NCBI GenBank assembly: GCA_905178155.1
Contig: CAJINV010000003.1
Span: 6,629,612 to 6,693,611 of the forward strand
Direction: 5' to 3'
DNA: 64,000 nucleotides
Origin: Amoebophrya sp. A120
Lineage: Eukaryota; Sar; Dinophyceae; Syndiniales; Amoebophryaceae
Every line of letters starts with the position of its first letter. Within the stretch, counting starts at the first letter, position 1. This document shows positions 31,208 through 43,010 of the stretch, piece after piece. The notes beneath the pieces were generated by a model. That model did not search any database and was not told where the DNA came from. It saw only the letters and a list, made by a program, of their open reading frames with translations. The position numbers were made by a program, and so were the translations under genes.

Positions 31208-32322
31208 TGCCGCGGTGTTGTCATGCATGCAAAAAAACACGCAAAACCCGCGTCGACCATGCCATTGGCTCTGGGGCGTGATACTTTTTGGCAGGATGAG
31301 TTCACGGAGGCCGAAAATGATGAAAGCGACGCCGGCCATACCTTGGGCTCTAGGTTGTGATACTTTTTGCCAGGCTGCTACGGCGTTCAAACTTGCAACC
31401 CGGCGAAAGTGTTGGCGAAAATGCGTCACCTCCGCCGAAGCATCTCGGCAGCAGGCGAAAAAAGCTTGGATCTGCCGACGTTTTTGGGCCAAAATCTGAA
31501 GGGCTCCGCCCACCATACCACCGGGGCTAGCTTGCGATGGCTTCCAAGCACGCGACCCGGCTTGCAAGTCTATTCCAAGTTTATTTCAAGTTTTTGTTGC
31601 GATTTCGGCCGCCCGCGGGCGTGCCCAATTTTGGGCTACTTCCTGAGGCCTGTCCACGGGCTGACGAAGTCGATTTGCGAGTCGCAAAAGCGGCGGCGCC
31701 TTCCGAAGGCGCCGGCCGAACTTGGGAAGGGAGGTAAAATCCTGATTTTTGTTGGTTTCCTTCGCCCATGGTGCCGCCGTGGTAAAAAGTATCACACCCT
31801 AGCGCCGCTTGCATGGCGAACGCAGGTTGCCGCGATGGCGAAAGCGAAAACCTTCGCCCGCGTGCCCGCCCTGCGAAAAAGTATCACGCCCCAGCGCCCA
31901 TGGTATGGTCGGTCGGGCTTTCCGCCATGCCCCCCGGCTGCGTGCTTCCTTGCTAAGCACGCCGCGCCCGCTGGCGCCGCCAGCCTGGGCGCGGCCGGCC
32001 CCCTCGCTCGCACGCCCCGGCGGCCCACGGCGTCCCTTCGTGATTTCTACCGGCGCGCCGCGGCCGCCCCCGGCCCATCGGCAGGCGGTGCCGGCCATCC
32101 GCCAGGGGCGGGCGGGCACCGACGAGCCCGGCGCACGCGGGTGCGCTGGGCTATTCTCAACAAAGAAAAGGACGAGCCAGCGCGTCACCCCTAGCGCCCA
32201 CCGTCGCCCGCCCGGGCGGGCGCGCCCCCTCCGTGTGGCCTGCCGGCCTTTTTGGGGCATCAGGCTCGGCGTTCTTTTCGGCATTGGCGGCGCGGGGCCA
32301 GCTTCTCGCCAGTGATCGGGCG
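31208..32322. other. GC-rich repetitive stretch between L copies
   Basis: Carries the recurring GTGATACTTTTTG motif in both orientations. Open frames such as 31367-32194 (+) and 31799-32284 (-) are artefacts of GC richness. No domain recognised. Confidence 0.5.
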
Positions 32323-32328
32323 GATTGA

Positions 32329-33652
32329 TCAGTTGGAGGGCATCGGGGCCAGTTCCTTGGCTAAAAAGTGGCTAAATTTTTCGGGATTTTTTCAGGAACC
32401 CAGGGCGCAGGTGACGCCGTGTTTGGTCTGGTGAGCCCTCCGCCCTTGGCAATGCTTTTCCGCTTCCCCCGCCTGGGCCGCTTCTTCCGGCCCAATTTGT
32501 TCCGGCGGGCCTTTGGGGCAGTGGGCCCGTGGCTTCTGCCGCCGCCGGGTTTTTTGCGTTTGGCCCCGGGCCGGGTTTTAAAATTTAAAAATTTGCCCGG
32601 TTTTCTGTCGGAATGTGTCGCCTTGAAATTTTGGCCAAGTTCCCGGTGCTGGTATGCCGGACATTTTGCGTTCCTTCCGCAAAATATCTGACCGCTTCGC
32701 CATGTGTGTGGTGGGTTGGGTTGTTATCTCGGGAGGAGCATGCTCGAGATGGTGCGCGTCGCTATCTCGACCATGCCATCTGGTCTGGTTCTGTGAAAGG
32801 TGTTCGGCATTGCGCCCCGCGGGGTAAAATATTTGTAGTTCTGACAACGTCGGCCTTCGTCATGGGATTCTTGTTCTAACTCCGGCTTTGGAAGTTTAGG
32901 AGTCGAGATGACTTCTGTGTTTCCCAAGTCGCGGGATTCACGCTTTTTCATCTGCGAAATCCGTGGCTAAATCGGCAAAGTGGGAATTTCCTTAGGGAAA
33001 TCCCTGTACTGCCGAATTTAGCCGTTCGGAGAGCAGATGAAAAAGGTGTGGATCCCGAAAAAGTTAGAACAAGAATTAGAAGGCCGATTTAGTACATGAT
33101 TTAGCCGGGCGATTTAGAACAAAAAATAGAAGCCGATTTAGAATAGGATTTAGCGGGCTGATTTAGAACAATATTTAGCCGCCCGATTTAGAACAAAACT
33201 TTGCCGCCCTCGGCTAAGTCATTGATTTCGCCGCGGGTGGCAAAGCTTGAAACTCGGTGTTGGGTCGGTGGTGGGGTGGGCGCAAAGTTTGAAACCCACA
33301 AACGCGGCGGGCGCTCACCCATATCCGGGCTCCGCCCGGAGTTTCATCGGGATCGGCTTCTGTTTGGGTCTGTCTTTCCTGGGGTAAGGGTTTGTTGTCC
33401 TCGTGGGTTTCCATGTTCTCTTGGCAAGTGGGCTTCGTATGTTTCCGTGCGTGTCTTGTCCGGGTTGTTGTGCAAAAGCCGCCTGCACCTCCTTGGGGCT
33501 TTTGTTTTCCCCCACCCGTTCCGATCGGGTGTTTCCTTTTCGTGTGATAGCAGCTCCATCGGGCCCATTTTTCGCTTCGTGGATTTTTCAAAAATCCCGA
33601 AAAAATTAGCCACAATTTAGCGGGCGAAATCGCCCCGCGTCCTCCAACTGAG
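32329..33652. mobile_element. Family L DNA element, copy 2 (1,324 bp)
   Basis: Perfect short ends TCAGTTGGAGG and CCTCCAACTGA. 6-bp duplication GATTGA at 32323-32328 and 33653-33658. The interior is rich in GATTTAGAA and GATTTAGCC words. Confidence 0.92.
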
Positions 33653-33658
33653 ATTGAT

Positions 33659-34064
33659 TAGTGGCGGGCGCGTTCTGCTTTTTCTAGGTATAACGAAAAA
33701 GCAGCGAAGGCGGCACCCAAAACAATCCGCGCCCGGTCTAAATCTCGACAATAGGCAGTTTTGGCTGGAGCGGCCAATTGTCCGGATTCAGATCGTGTTT
33801 GGATTTCAAAGCAAAGCGGCTGTGGTTCCTGGCATTAAACGTGAAAAACAGTACGAAGAGGCACAGAAAGCGTCGTGCCGTGCCATAGTTTGTCCTCCTG
33901 TTGTTGGTTTCAAAGTTGGGCGCGTCACAGGTGCGCTCACAGAACAGCTCATTTTGAAGCCGTCGCGACCCTCTCGAATATGGGTCGCGCAAGTCTTTGG
34001 CAACTTGGTTGCAAGTTTCGATCTCCATAAAATTGGGGGTCCGTTCCACCAGTAAACTAATACA
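33659..34064. other. Sequence left of the copia-type LTR
   Basis: A 133-codon plus-strand open frame (33654-34055) has no recognisable domain and I do not call it. Nothing else seen. Confidence 0.4.
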
Positions 34065-34310
34065 CCATGTAGCCCGGTGAGCAGGCTACTGCACTAGTAT
34101 CCACGTAACTGTGAGAGCATGGGGAAACACAAAGCATCATCGTCATTCATCATCTCTCAGTCGCTCCACCTCTCTGAGCATCGGGATTCCGCTCGGGATA
34201 GTGAAGGATCTGATTTCATGATCGTGGATTTACAGTGGTATTTGCGTCGGTACTTGGTCGTCATGATCAGCATTGCATGGTGATTTAGTGATCATGCCTA
34301 CATTCCCCCT
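34065..34310 (-). repeat. Probable 3' LTR of the copia-type element (start truncated)
   Basis: From ACTAATACACCATGTAGCCC to CATGCCTACA it is a near-identical direct repeat of 46684-46937. The first bases (TGTTAGAAC at the other copy) are missing here. The copia genes on the minus strand lie between the two copies. Confidence 0.75.
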
Positions 34311-34382
34311 CACGACTATGCACCTACCTACATTCGTTCCCCCTAGTGACTCAGTTAGAGAGCCGCGGGGCCATGGAGGTGG

Positions 34383-35647
34383 TCAGCCAGCCAGCCCCGG
34401 GCAAATTCGGGCCAATAAAATCAGCGTAAAAGAGCACTAATAAAAAAGCTGCGCCGGGTTTCGTCCCATTGGCTTTGTTTATTGATTGGGAAGGGGTTTG
34501 CTTTTCGGAAATCCCGAAGGGCGCCGCGCGTTGCCCCCGGGGGGGAAACTAATGGAGCCCGGAGGCCCTGTCCTTTTGTTCCCTAGGCCAACGGGTGCCG
34601 CATTTGGCTTCTGTGTCCGCCGCGAGGGCGCAGGCCTGCCATTTGCCTTGCCGAAATCGCCCGGCTTGCCGCCGGGGACGGGTTTCGCCGGGTTGCTTCT
34701 CGGGTGGCGCTTTCGTGGTCGTGTTTCTCGGCCCGGGGCCTGGGTTTTGCCTTGTTTTTTCCTAAGGGGCCCGTGGGGGCAGGGTGTCGCCCGCCGGTAT
34801 CGGGAAGCCGATCCCGGCCCAACCTGTGGCCCTTGCTTGGTAGCGGGGCTCTTGTGGGTCAGAAGGGGTCGAGGGTTTTTGCAGAGGAGGCGGCAGGACT
34901 TGCAATGTTTTTCGCAAAATCCCGCGGCCTGACCTCTGCAATAATTTTTGCAATAATCTTTGCAATAAAATTTGCAATAAAAGTTGCATTAATTTGAAAA
35001 CTGGGCGAATCCTTAGGGATTTCGCACCCCCAACAAATTAATGCAAATTTTAATGCAAAATTAAACCACAAATTAAACAAAATTTAAACCACAAATTAAC
35101 ACAATAATCGCAATGGAGACCCAAACTGGAGAAGCCAGAAAACTCGCAGTGTTTTGGGCGTGGGCTGCACAAAAACCGGGGCGGCCCGGGGCTTTTGTTT
35201 TTGGGCGCCGTTTTTGTTGGGTGGGTTTTTGCGGCGCAGCCCTTGCGGCCCCTGCCGTGTCTTGTCCTGTTTCTTTGTGGGATTTTTTTGCCGGGGGCTT
35301 CCGTTTGGTGCTTTGCCATCGTCGCCCCGCTGTGTTGCATATGTTTCGCAGACCCCTTGGGGTCTTGGTTTGCCACATTTTGTTGCCGGGTCCTGTTTCC
35401 GTTTCGTGACCGGGCGCAGAAGCCTTGGGCGCGATGGGCCCGCAGGCAGTCGGCCCCGGTTGCCCTCGCGCGGCCGCAGCCACCGGCTGCGTTCGCCCCC
35501 TGTCTGTTTCCGCAATGTGTCACGCCTTCCCCCTGGCCATTCGCGCCGGCATTTTGGCGCATTTGTTTGGCCCCCCTTCCGCTTTTACATTAATGCTCTC
35601 TCAAACCAATTTAAAACCGGGCAGCTTGCCCGGGGCCGGCAGCCTGA
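34383..35647 (+). mobile_element. Family M DNA element, copy A (1,265 bp)
   Basis: Begins TCAGCCAGCCAGCCCCGGGC and ends CCGGGGCCGGCAGCCTGA. 6-bp duplication AGGTGG at 34377-34382 and 35648-35653. Nearly identical to the inverted copy at 48532-49797. Its open frames overlap on both strands and have no domain. Confidence 0.93.
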
Positions 35648-36830
35648 AGGTGGCTAAAAAATGGCTTTTTTTTTTCTGATTTTCGAAATCCCAGCGCGGC
35701 GAAGCAGCGGCCGGGGCCTCTCGTTTGGTCTGGTGGGTGTCTTGGCTCCCCCGCTCCGGGTTTGTTGGCCTTTGTCCTGTGCGTGCCCCGCGCCCCACGG
35801 CGCCAACCTCGGTCGTCCGGTGCATGGATGGGCCCGCGCCCTTCGGTGTTTGTCTGTGTTGCGGGGTATCGTTGGGCATTTCTGTCACCCGGCGCAGTTA
35901 GGTGGTTCAGGGTGTCGCCCGTCTGGTTGTTCCGCATGTTTTGGGGTGTGAGGGTGTTCGACAGTGGGACAGCCGCGAAAATTGTTGCTCTGGCAGTCGC
36001 CACGGGCAACAATTTTCGCGTCTATTGTTCCGTCTTCTGCAGGATCATATGTGAAGCATGTTCTGCCTCGACCTTCTTCTTCCGCACTTGGCTTCGTTCT
36101 GTGTCAAGTTGGATGTGTATTTCGAAACAAGATCCACCTTCGCGCAAAAGTCGCTTGTTATTTTCAGTTTCGGAAACGGACAGGTTGAGACCTGTCCGTT
36201 TCCAAAACTGCTGTATTCGACCATTTTTCGGCTGATGAACATCTTCTAAATCTTCTTCTAAATCCTGTATACAAGCATTTCCTTAGGGCAATCACTGTAA
36301 AACAGATTTAGAAGAAGGAGAAGAAGCTGCTCATCAGCCGAACATTCGGGTCGAATCAGAAGAAAAATAGTAAGTGACTTAGAAGGTGGATTTAGAAACA
36401 AAAATAGAAGGCAGATTTAGAAGGAAAGATAGAAGGTAAATTTAGAAGGAAAAATGCAAGGAAATTTAGAAGGAAAAATAGAAGGCGCGGACTTGGACAC
36501 AAAAATAGAAGGAAATTCAGAAGGTCCTTCAGTTTTTGTTTCTCGATTGTAGCGCCTGGCTTCTTGGTGGGGTTTGGCTTCGGGGAATTCTTGAGTGAGC
36601 TGGTTCGTGTTTTTGGGTGGTCTTGGCAAGGGCGCATGAGGATCAGATCATGCCATTGGGCATGGCCGCCTCAAAGAAGCTTGCCCCGATGCCGCTTTTC
36701 AACTTTGCCACCCTTGTGTTTTTGGGGTTTGGAGACCGACCCCGGTTTCTCCTCTTCGTTTTCTCTTGCCCCGGGGTCCGTTGACATTGCGCCTTGCCTT
36801 TGTTCTTCTGCCGACCCGCCCGTCTCCGTT

Positions 36831-38091
36831 TCAGCCAGCCAGCCCCGGGCAAATTCGGGCCAATAAAATCAGCGTGAAAAAGCATTAATGTGAAAGCTGG
36901 GTCGGGTTTCGTCTCGTTGGTTTTGGGCATTGGCTGGCCAGGGGTTGGCTCTGCCGGAATTCCCGAAGAGCGTCGCGCGGAGTCCGTAGGGGGGGGAAAC
37001 TTTGCCCGGGGGCCCTGCTCTTTTGGTGTGTGGCCCGCGGGTGCCGTGTTTGGGTTCTGTGCCCATTGCGAGGGTGTAGGCCTTCCCTGTGCCATGCCGA
37101 AATTCCCCGGCTTCTCGCCGGGGGTGGGCCTTGTCGGGTTGCTTCTCGGGCGGTGTTTTCGTGGTCGTGTTGCTCGGCCCGGGGGCTTGATTTTGCCGCG
37201 GCTCTTCCCCCGGGGCTTCAGGGGGTAGGACGTCGCCCGCCGAGACATTGGGAGCCGACCCCGGCCAAGCGCGCGGCCTTTGGTTGGTAGCGGCGCGCTT
37301 GTGAGCCAATGGGGGTCGAGGGTTTTTGAAGAGGGGGCGGCAGGACTTGCGACTTTTTTCGCATGATCCCGCGGCCTGACCTCTGCAATAACTTTTGCAA
37401 TAATCTATGCAATAAAAATTGCAATAAAATTTGCACTAATTTCAAAACAAGGCGAAACATGAGGGAAATCGCGCCCCCCATAAATTAATGCCAATTTTAA
37501 TGCAAAACTAAGCCACAAATTAAACAAAATTTAAACCACAAATTAACACAATAATCACAACGGAGACCCAATCTGGGGAAAGCGCAAAAGTCGCAATGTT
37601 TTGGGTGTGGGTTGCCAAGCAACCGGGGTGGCCCAGGGTTTTTGTTTTTGGGCGGAATTTTTAGGGTGTAGGCCTTTTTGGCGCAGCCTGCGGGCCACTT
37701 GCCGTGGTTTCGTTTGATCTTCGGCAAGGTTTGTGCTTGGTTTCCGGTTTGTGTTATGCCAACGCCGCCCCCTGTGTTGCATATTGTAGACAGGGCCCCG
37801 TGGGGGGCTTGGTTTTTCCCATTCCTTTGCCGGGCCCTGTTTCCGCTTCGTGATCTGGCGCAGAAGCCGGGGGCGCGATGGGCCCACAGGCCTGCGGCCT
37901 TGGCTGTCCTCGCGGGCCCGCGGCCAATGCCTGTGCTCGCCCCCTGTCTGTTTGGACCGCGCGCCGCGCCTTCCCCCTGGCCATTCGCGCCGGCACTTTG
38001 GCGCGCTTCTTTTGCCCCCCTCCCGCTTTTAGATTAGTGCTTTTTTACACCAACTTCGAAACGGGTAGCTTGCCCGGGGCCGGCAACCTGA
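36831..38091 (+). mobile_element. Family M DNA element, copy B (1,261 bp)
   Basis: Same termini as copy A but clearly diverged inside. 6-bp duplication TCCGTT at 36825-36830 and 38092-38097. It is therefore an older insertion than copies A and C, or comes from a different source. Confidence 0.92.
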
Positions 38092-38536
38092 TCCGTTCTT
38101 GGTATTTCACAAGGAATTGCGCCCAGCTTGTGTTTTTTCAAAAATCAGAAAAAAAATAGAAAAAAATTAGAAGCCTCCACCGCCCCGGGTCCTCCGACTG
38201 AAGTGACAGGATGGAACGGCGACGGTTTGGTGGGTAGTCGCACTAAGAGAAAGAGCGCGAACACTTCTAAAGGATCTGCCTCGACCACATACCGAATACC
38301 ATTGAAATCCCGATGCTACGCAGATGATGACACACATACTCAAGCTAGCATCTTTGGCGAAAATACCACGGAAAACACATGGCTATGGCACAAAGAGAAA
38401 CACCAACACGATGAAAAACCTCCCCCCCTCAGAAACGACGCACGGTTTCAGGATGAAGGAAAATCGTGCGGGTACTAGCATGCTACACATTTCCGCAGTC
38501 CTGTGCAGCCTTAGTGTGAAACACGTGGAGGATGGA

Positions 38537-39692
38537 CTACGATTCGAGAATCGAAGCGGCGTAGACAGCCGGCAAACCGATCTCGCTGTCATCTAAGTCA
38601 ATAGATGGGTGGGCGCACGCGTGGAAACACAGCAAAGGACTTCCCATTGGTTTGGTCAAGGGATCAGCCTTATTCGCGCCGGTGGCTGGGTACGTGCGCG
38701 ATGTTTTGGACGTGATCCTTGACTTCGTGAAAACGGAGCAAGAAGTGTTTCGTCTTCTTGGTTGGTAACTCCGAGCGCGCAACTTCGATTGCAGATTTGT
38801 TGTCCACAAAGAGCATACCGGGTAGAGATTGATTTTCATCGAGCCACTCCAGATACCCCTGGGCCTGCGATAGCTTCAACGTGTCGAAGAGGGCAATGTA
38901 CTCGCTCTCGCATGTTGAGTATGCGCGAAGTGTCTGGCGCTTGCTAGACCAAGCGATGGGCATGCCCCTGAAAAAGAGAATGCTTCCATTGCTGCTGCGG
39001 AGGGTGACGGAACACCCAGCAAAATCTGCGTCACTGAATCCCACAAAGTCCGGGAGGGATTGTTTGGCATTCTGCTCCTCAAGCACTTCAGTATATTGCT
39101 TGCGAAATTCCCGCTCTCGTTCCGGTGTGTACTCTAAAACGACATGGGAAGTCTGCAGCAAGTACCTGACTACGCGCTTTGCCGTTGTCACGACAGAAGC
39201 TGTAGGCTTGATTTGAGCTCGTGCGACCCTGTTCATTGCGAAAATGCAATCTGGGCGGGCCATGGTTGCAATATATTGCAGTCCTCCGATGAGGCTATGC
39301 AGCGGGTAATCCGGCAGCGGCTTTCCTTCATCAAAGTCGGTGTAAACGCACGGCGTGGCAAGTGGCTTTCCAGCGTCGATTTTGAACTTTTCCGCAAGCT
39401 TCTTGATGGCTTTCTCCAAATCAAGACGCAAGGTCTTCCGTTGCCGATCGTAACGCATACGAACGCCAAGGATATCCCGAACATCGAAAGGGCCTTCCTT
39501 CTCTGCGGGGATAAGTTTGCCTTCGAACTTGCCAAGGATACGGGCGCAGGCGGCGGACACCTCGTCGAAATTCTCGCCCGAGATGAGAGAGTCATCAACG
39601 TAGATGGCCAACGTCAGCCCATTCTTCTTGAATAGTCCGGGCGCCTGGGGGCAGCGTTTCCAGCCGTCTTCCAGAAGATACGCGGCATACGT
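38537..39692 (-). pseudogene. Copia reverse transcriptase C-terminal part and RNase H
   Basis: The frame 38670-39611 carries the polymerase core AIYVDDSLISG and downstream RNase H-like sequence (FSDADFAGC, ESEYIALF). The typical C-terminal signature NKADPLTKPMG continues in another frame (about 38600-38700), so a frameshift separates them. Upstream, GLKIAPRK is followed by an in-frame TGA and then YDTYAAYLLEDGWK. Related elements usually have Trp at that position. Confidence 0.88.
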
Positions 39693-39693
39693 A

Positions 39694-40592
39694 TCATATC
39701 ACTTGCGTGGCGCGATTTTGAGTCCGTATAAGGATCTCAAAAGTCTGACTCTGTCGCCACGGGGATCCGTGCTCCAGTGTTTGCTTGGGTAAGCGAACAA
39801 AGACTCTATGCGATTCGTCTAAGGCAGAACGGATGAACGCATTCGAGATGTCGAATTGTTCAACGAACTTAGCCGAAGCGGCGGCATCAACCAGCAGGGT
39901 GCGGGTCGCGGCATGGGAAACGGTCGGGGAGAACATTTCGGCGCGCATGACTTTCGTCTGGCGGTTTCCGAGTGCAACAGGGCGGGCCTTGAATCTTCCA
40001 CACCGTTTGCGAGTGTAAATCACAACGGCCGGGATGATCTCGTCGTCCTTACCGAATTCGCCATCTTGTAACGGCCTCCAGCACTTGAGTGCTTCTAGCT
40101 GTGTACGCTCTAGCGTATCAGCTTCCAGCCATTTGGCGGCGTCTGGTCCTGTAAACGCCTCCACCCTGGTGACTTGTATTGTCCAACAAATCGCCTCGCC
40201 ATCCTTCTCGTGATCAAAAACTCGAGAAGCAACAAACGCGCCAGCGACTTCATTTTCAAAAATTGCTTTGGCGCCATTGCCCTGGGGCTGATCTCGAAGG
40301 GGCTTCACAAGGTCCGAAGCAGTTGGCTGCTTTGGTTTCCGACCGGGCTTCTGCCAGTGGGGGCATTGTGCGCGAGTAAGCCCCTTGGGCCGTCCACGAC
40401 GGTTTCTTTTCTTAATGATGACGCCGTCTCTTCCCACTAACATGTAGGGGTTGAGGTCGTCATCGATCAACTTTGAAACGTCCGGCGGCGCTACCTGGGG
40501 CGCAACTTGTGGGGCGACAGGAGCTGAGTTCCCTCCTTCCTGCGCGGGACCATCTGTGGGCGCCGCACCACGGTCGTCGCCGTCGGTGGGGC
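39694..40592 (-). pseudogene. Copia reverse transcriptase N-terminal part
   Basis: Shows the RT palm entry region (VAFTGP-like linker, RFKARPVALG, QFDISNAFIRSALDE). The frame must shift near 39740-39790 to continue into LYGLKIAPR. Its upstream link to integrase is broken by the L element at 40599-41922. Confidence 0.85.
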
Positions 40593-40598
40593 TTCCGG

Positions 40599-41922
40599 TC
40601 ATGTGGAGACGCCCCGGGCGGACTTTGCTTCTAAAAATTCGCTAAAATTTCCGGGATTTCAAAAATTCCGGGCGCCCATTTTATCGGGCCGCGGTAGATC
40701 CCCCCCCAGGCGCGCGGCAGTGTCCCCCGTGGCGTCCTGCCCTTTGTCCCCGGTTTGTTCTGTGCAGGCAGCCGGGTGGTTGTTCGGTGTTTCTTGGCAG
40801 GTTGGGTGGGGCTCGGCCGGTTTTAAAATTTAAAAATTTGCAATGGTTTCCTGGGTAAGTTATGTTTTCAATTTTAAAAATAGGGCGATGTTGTTGTCGT
40901 GGATCGATATAAGTAGATGTGGCGTTGGGCAGATGAGAGGGAAGGTGTTGGGGGTGTGTGGGTTTTATCTCGTAGGCAGATGCCAAGCGGTATGTGCCTC
41001 AGCGCACATTCCTCTTTGCATTTCGGCGAGCGAGATATTTGTTTGGTGTTTCGCGGAAGATGATGTTCGTTGTTTTCGAACACGAGCATCATCTCCCGCA
41101 GCCCGCAAACAAAGATCGAGAGCTGCCGGACCTCACATGTTTCCGTGAAGCGGAATCGGAAGAACCTTCCGGCGCACCGGAAGAATCTTCCGGTTCTGCT
41201 TCCGGTTTTGCCGTCCGAAATTCTTCTCCTTCATCTTCTAAAATCACAAAATCGCGATTTTGTGTGTGATTTCGCCTACCCAGCAGCTTTAGCGGATTTT
41301 TAGAAGTCCGAAAGCTGTTGGGTGGGCGAAAGAATTAGAAGATTTTTAGAGAAGGAATTAGAGGGCAGAATTAGAGGGATTTTTAGAGGCCTTTTTAGAG
41401 GCCTTTTTAGAGGCGGTTTTAGAAGGTTGCTTTAGAGACGGCTTTTAGAGAGGCATTTTAGAGACCCGTTTTAGAGACGGGTTTTAGAGGCCGGTTTTAG
41501 AGGCCCGTTTTAGAGACGGGTTTTAGAGGCCCGTTTTAGAGGCCGACTTTAGAGGCCGAAATTAGAAGCCTACTGTAGAAGCCGGCGCCGGCGGATTGGC
41601 TTTGGAAGAAAGATCACCCCGCCTTCCGCATCGGATCATCGTGACTAAGTAGCTCGGGCAGTGATCCGATGTGCAGGTGTTCGGGGTGATCTTTTGTCTT
41701 GTCTTCTCTTCTTCGCTACTACCACTTGTCCTGGGACGCTCTTTCCTCATCATACAGTTGCTGTCTTTGCGCCACGTCGCCTCTTTCCTTTCTTGGCTTC
41801 GGCGCCGACTTCATCACTCTCCTGGGCCTGCCACCAGGGGTTTTGGGTCCTTGCTTTTTCGACAAGACCGGAAAAATTAGAAGAATTTTAGACGCTGGGA
41901 CCGCCCGGGCGTTTTCCACATG
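40599..41922. mobile_element. Family L DNA element, copy 4 (1,324 bp)
   Basis: Ends TCATGTGGAGACGCCCCGGG and CGCCCGGGCGTTTTCCACATGA. 6-bp duplication TTCCGG at 40593-40598 and 41923-41928. Inserted between the integrase and reverse transcriptase coding parts of the copia element. Length equals copy 2 although the outer termini differ. Confidence 0.9.
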
Positions 41923-41928
41923 ATTCCG

Positions 41929-43010
41929 GCAGACTCGTTTTCTTTGTCTCCGCCCTGGGCCGTTTCCGGCGCCGGGGGGGGCGACTCCGTCCGTTTTTCT
42001 CCGTTTCAGAGCCGGTTCTTCAACCCCCTCAGAAGTTTGTTTCCAACGCTTTTCGACTTCCTCAAGCGCGGCGCGAAGGCGATCGGAATCGCTTCTCACT
42101 GCTCCAGCGGAATCGTCGGCGTTTGGGGCTTGCCTCTGCGACGGTTCTTTCTCCGGTTTCCGAAGGGCGTTGACATTGGGCACTAACGTGTCCTCGTCGA
42201 ACTTGTTGGACCGAGATTCGACTGTCGTCCATCTCTGGCCGCTCTTTGCGCGTGCATCATGGTGGAAAACACCTACCACGTATGAGCTTGACTCCCTGGA
42301 GAATCCGAGGAAGACTCCCTTTTCATAGCGGTCAACCAACTTCGTGCTCTCGGTTTTGTCGCTTGGAATGTGCTTGCGAACATACGCAACGCACCCAAAG
42401 CGGCGATGGTGTTTGACATCGGCCTGGCGACCAAAACGCTTGCTGAAAGGGGCGGGGAACTTGGTTTTCCGCTGCACTCGGTTCTTGACATACGCGACGT
42501 AACGCGCACACCAATCCCAGAGCCGGGGATCTACTCCCTGAAGGTTGGCCCTCAGGCCATCCCCAAGAGTTCTGTGCCAGCGCTCCACGTTCCCATTGCC
42601 TTGCGGCTCTCGTGGAACGCTGTGGCCAGCGACGCAATTGATTTCCCGACAGGCTTCTTTCCATGGTCCTTCCATGCCTTTTATCACGGGCTCATTGTCA
42701 CAACGAGCGACCTTGGGGACCCCGACTTGCGTAGCAAAGTCCCGAAGGACCTTGCCGCATTGCGCTTTGTCTGCAATGCCCCACGGCTCGAGCCAGTCTG
42801 TGGCTGAGTCCCGGAGCGTGATGCAAATTGTGTTTCCATCCATGGAAGCGGGTAATCCTCCGGAGAAGAAATCCGTCTCAACTTGGTCCATCCACTTCTT
42901 GTGGAGATAGGTCGCGGGGCGGACCTTTCGATGCTGTTGAGAACCATAGGACTTAGAAACAGCGCAATCAGGGCAGTGAACCTTGATGCCTTGGACTCCT
43001 AAATGCCCAA
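41929..43010 (-). pseudogene. Copia integrase
   Basis: Begins with the GAG-pre-integrase-like sequence GHLGVQGIKVHCPDCAVSK. The core follows: the Asp in DQVETDFF, the Asp in ARCDNEP, and the Glu in GNGNVERWHRTL about 37 residues later, consistent with a DDE integrase. The C-terminal tail is low complexity. A C8 run near 41970 is a likely indel site because the frame does not match the reverse transcriptase part. Confidence 0.88.

Larger units (their letters stand above)
34351..38201. mobile_element. Family L DNA element, copy 3, carrying two nested M elements
   Basis: Ends TCAGTTAGAGAGCCG and GGGTCCTCCGACTGA with a 6-bp duplication AGTGAC (34345-34350 and 38202-38207). Subtracting the two M elements and their duplications leaves about 1.3 kb, the normal L size. 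It sits in the 3' part of the copia element. Confidence 0.9.

Noticed and set aside
33654-34055. 133-codon plus-strand frame left of the LTR
   Set aside because: No domain, no introner-bounded structure and no second copy. Insufficient support.
35050-35657. Open frames of 130-170 codons on both strands in the M elements
   Set aside because: They recur only because the element is repeated at 48532-49797, overlap in several frames and show no domain.
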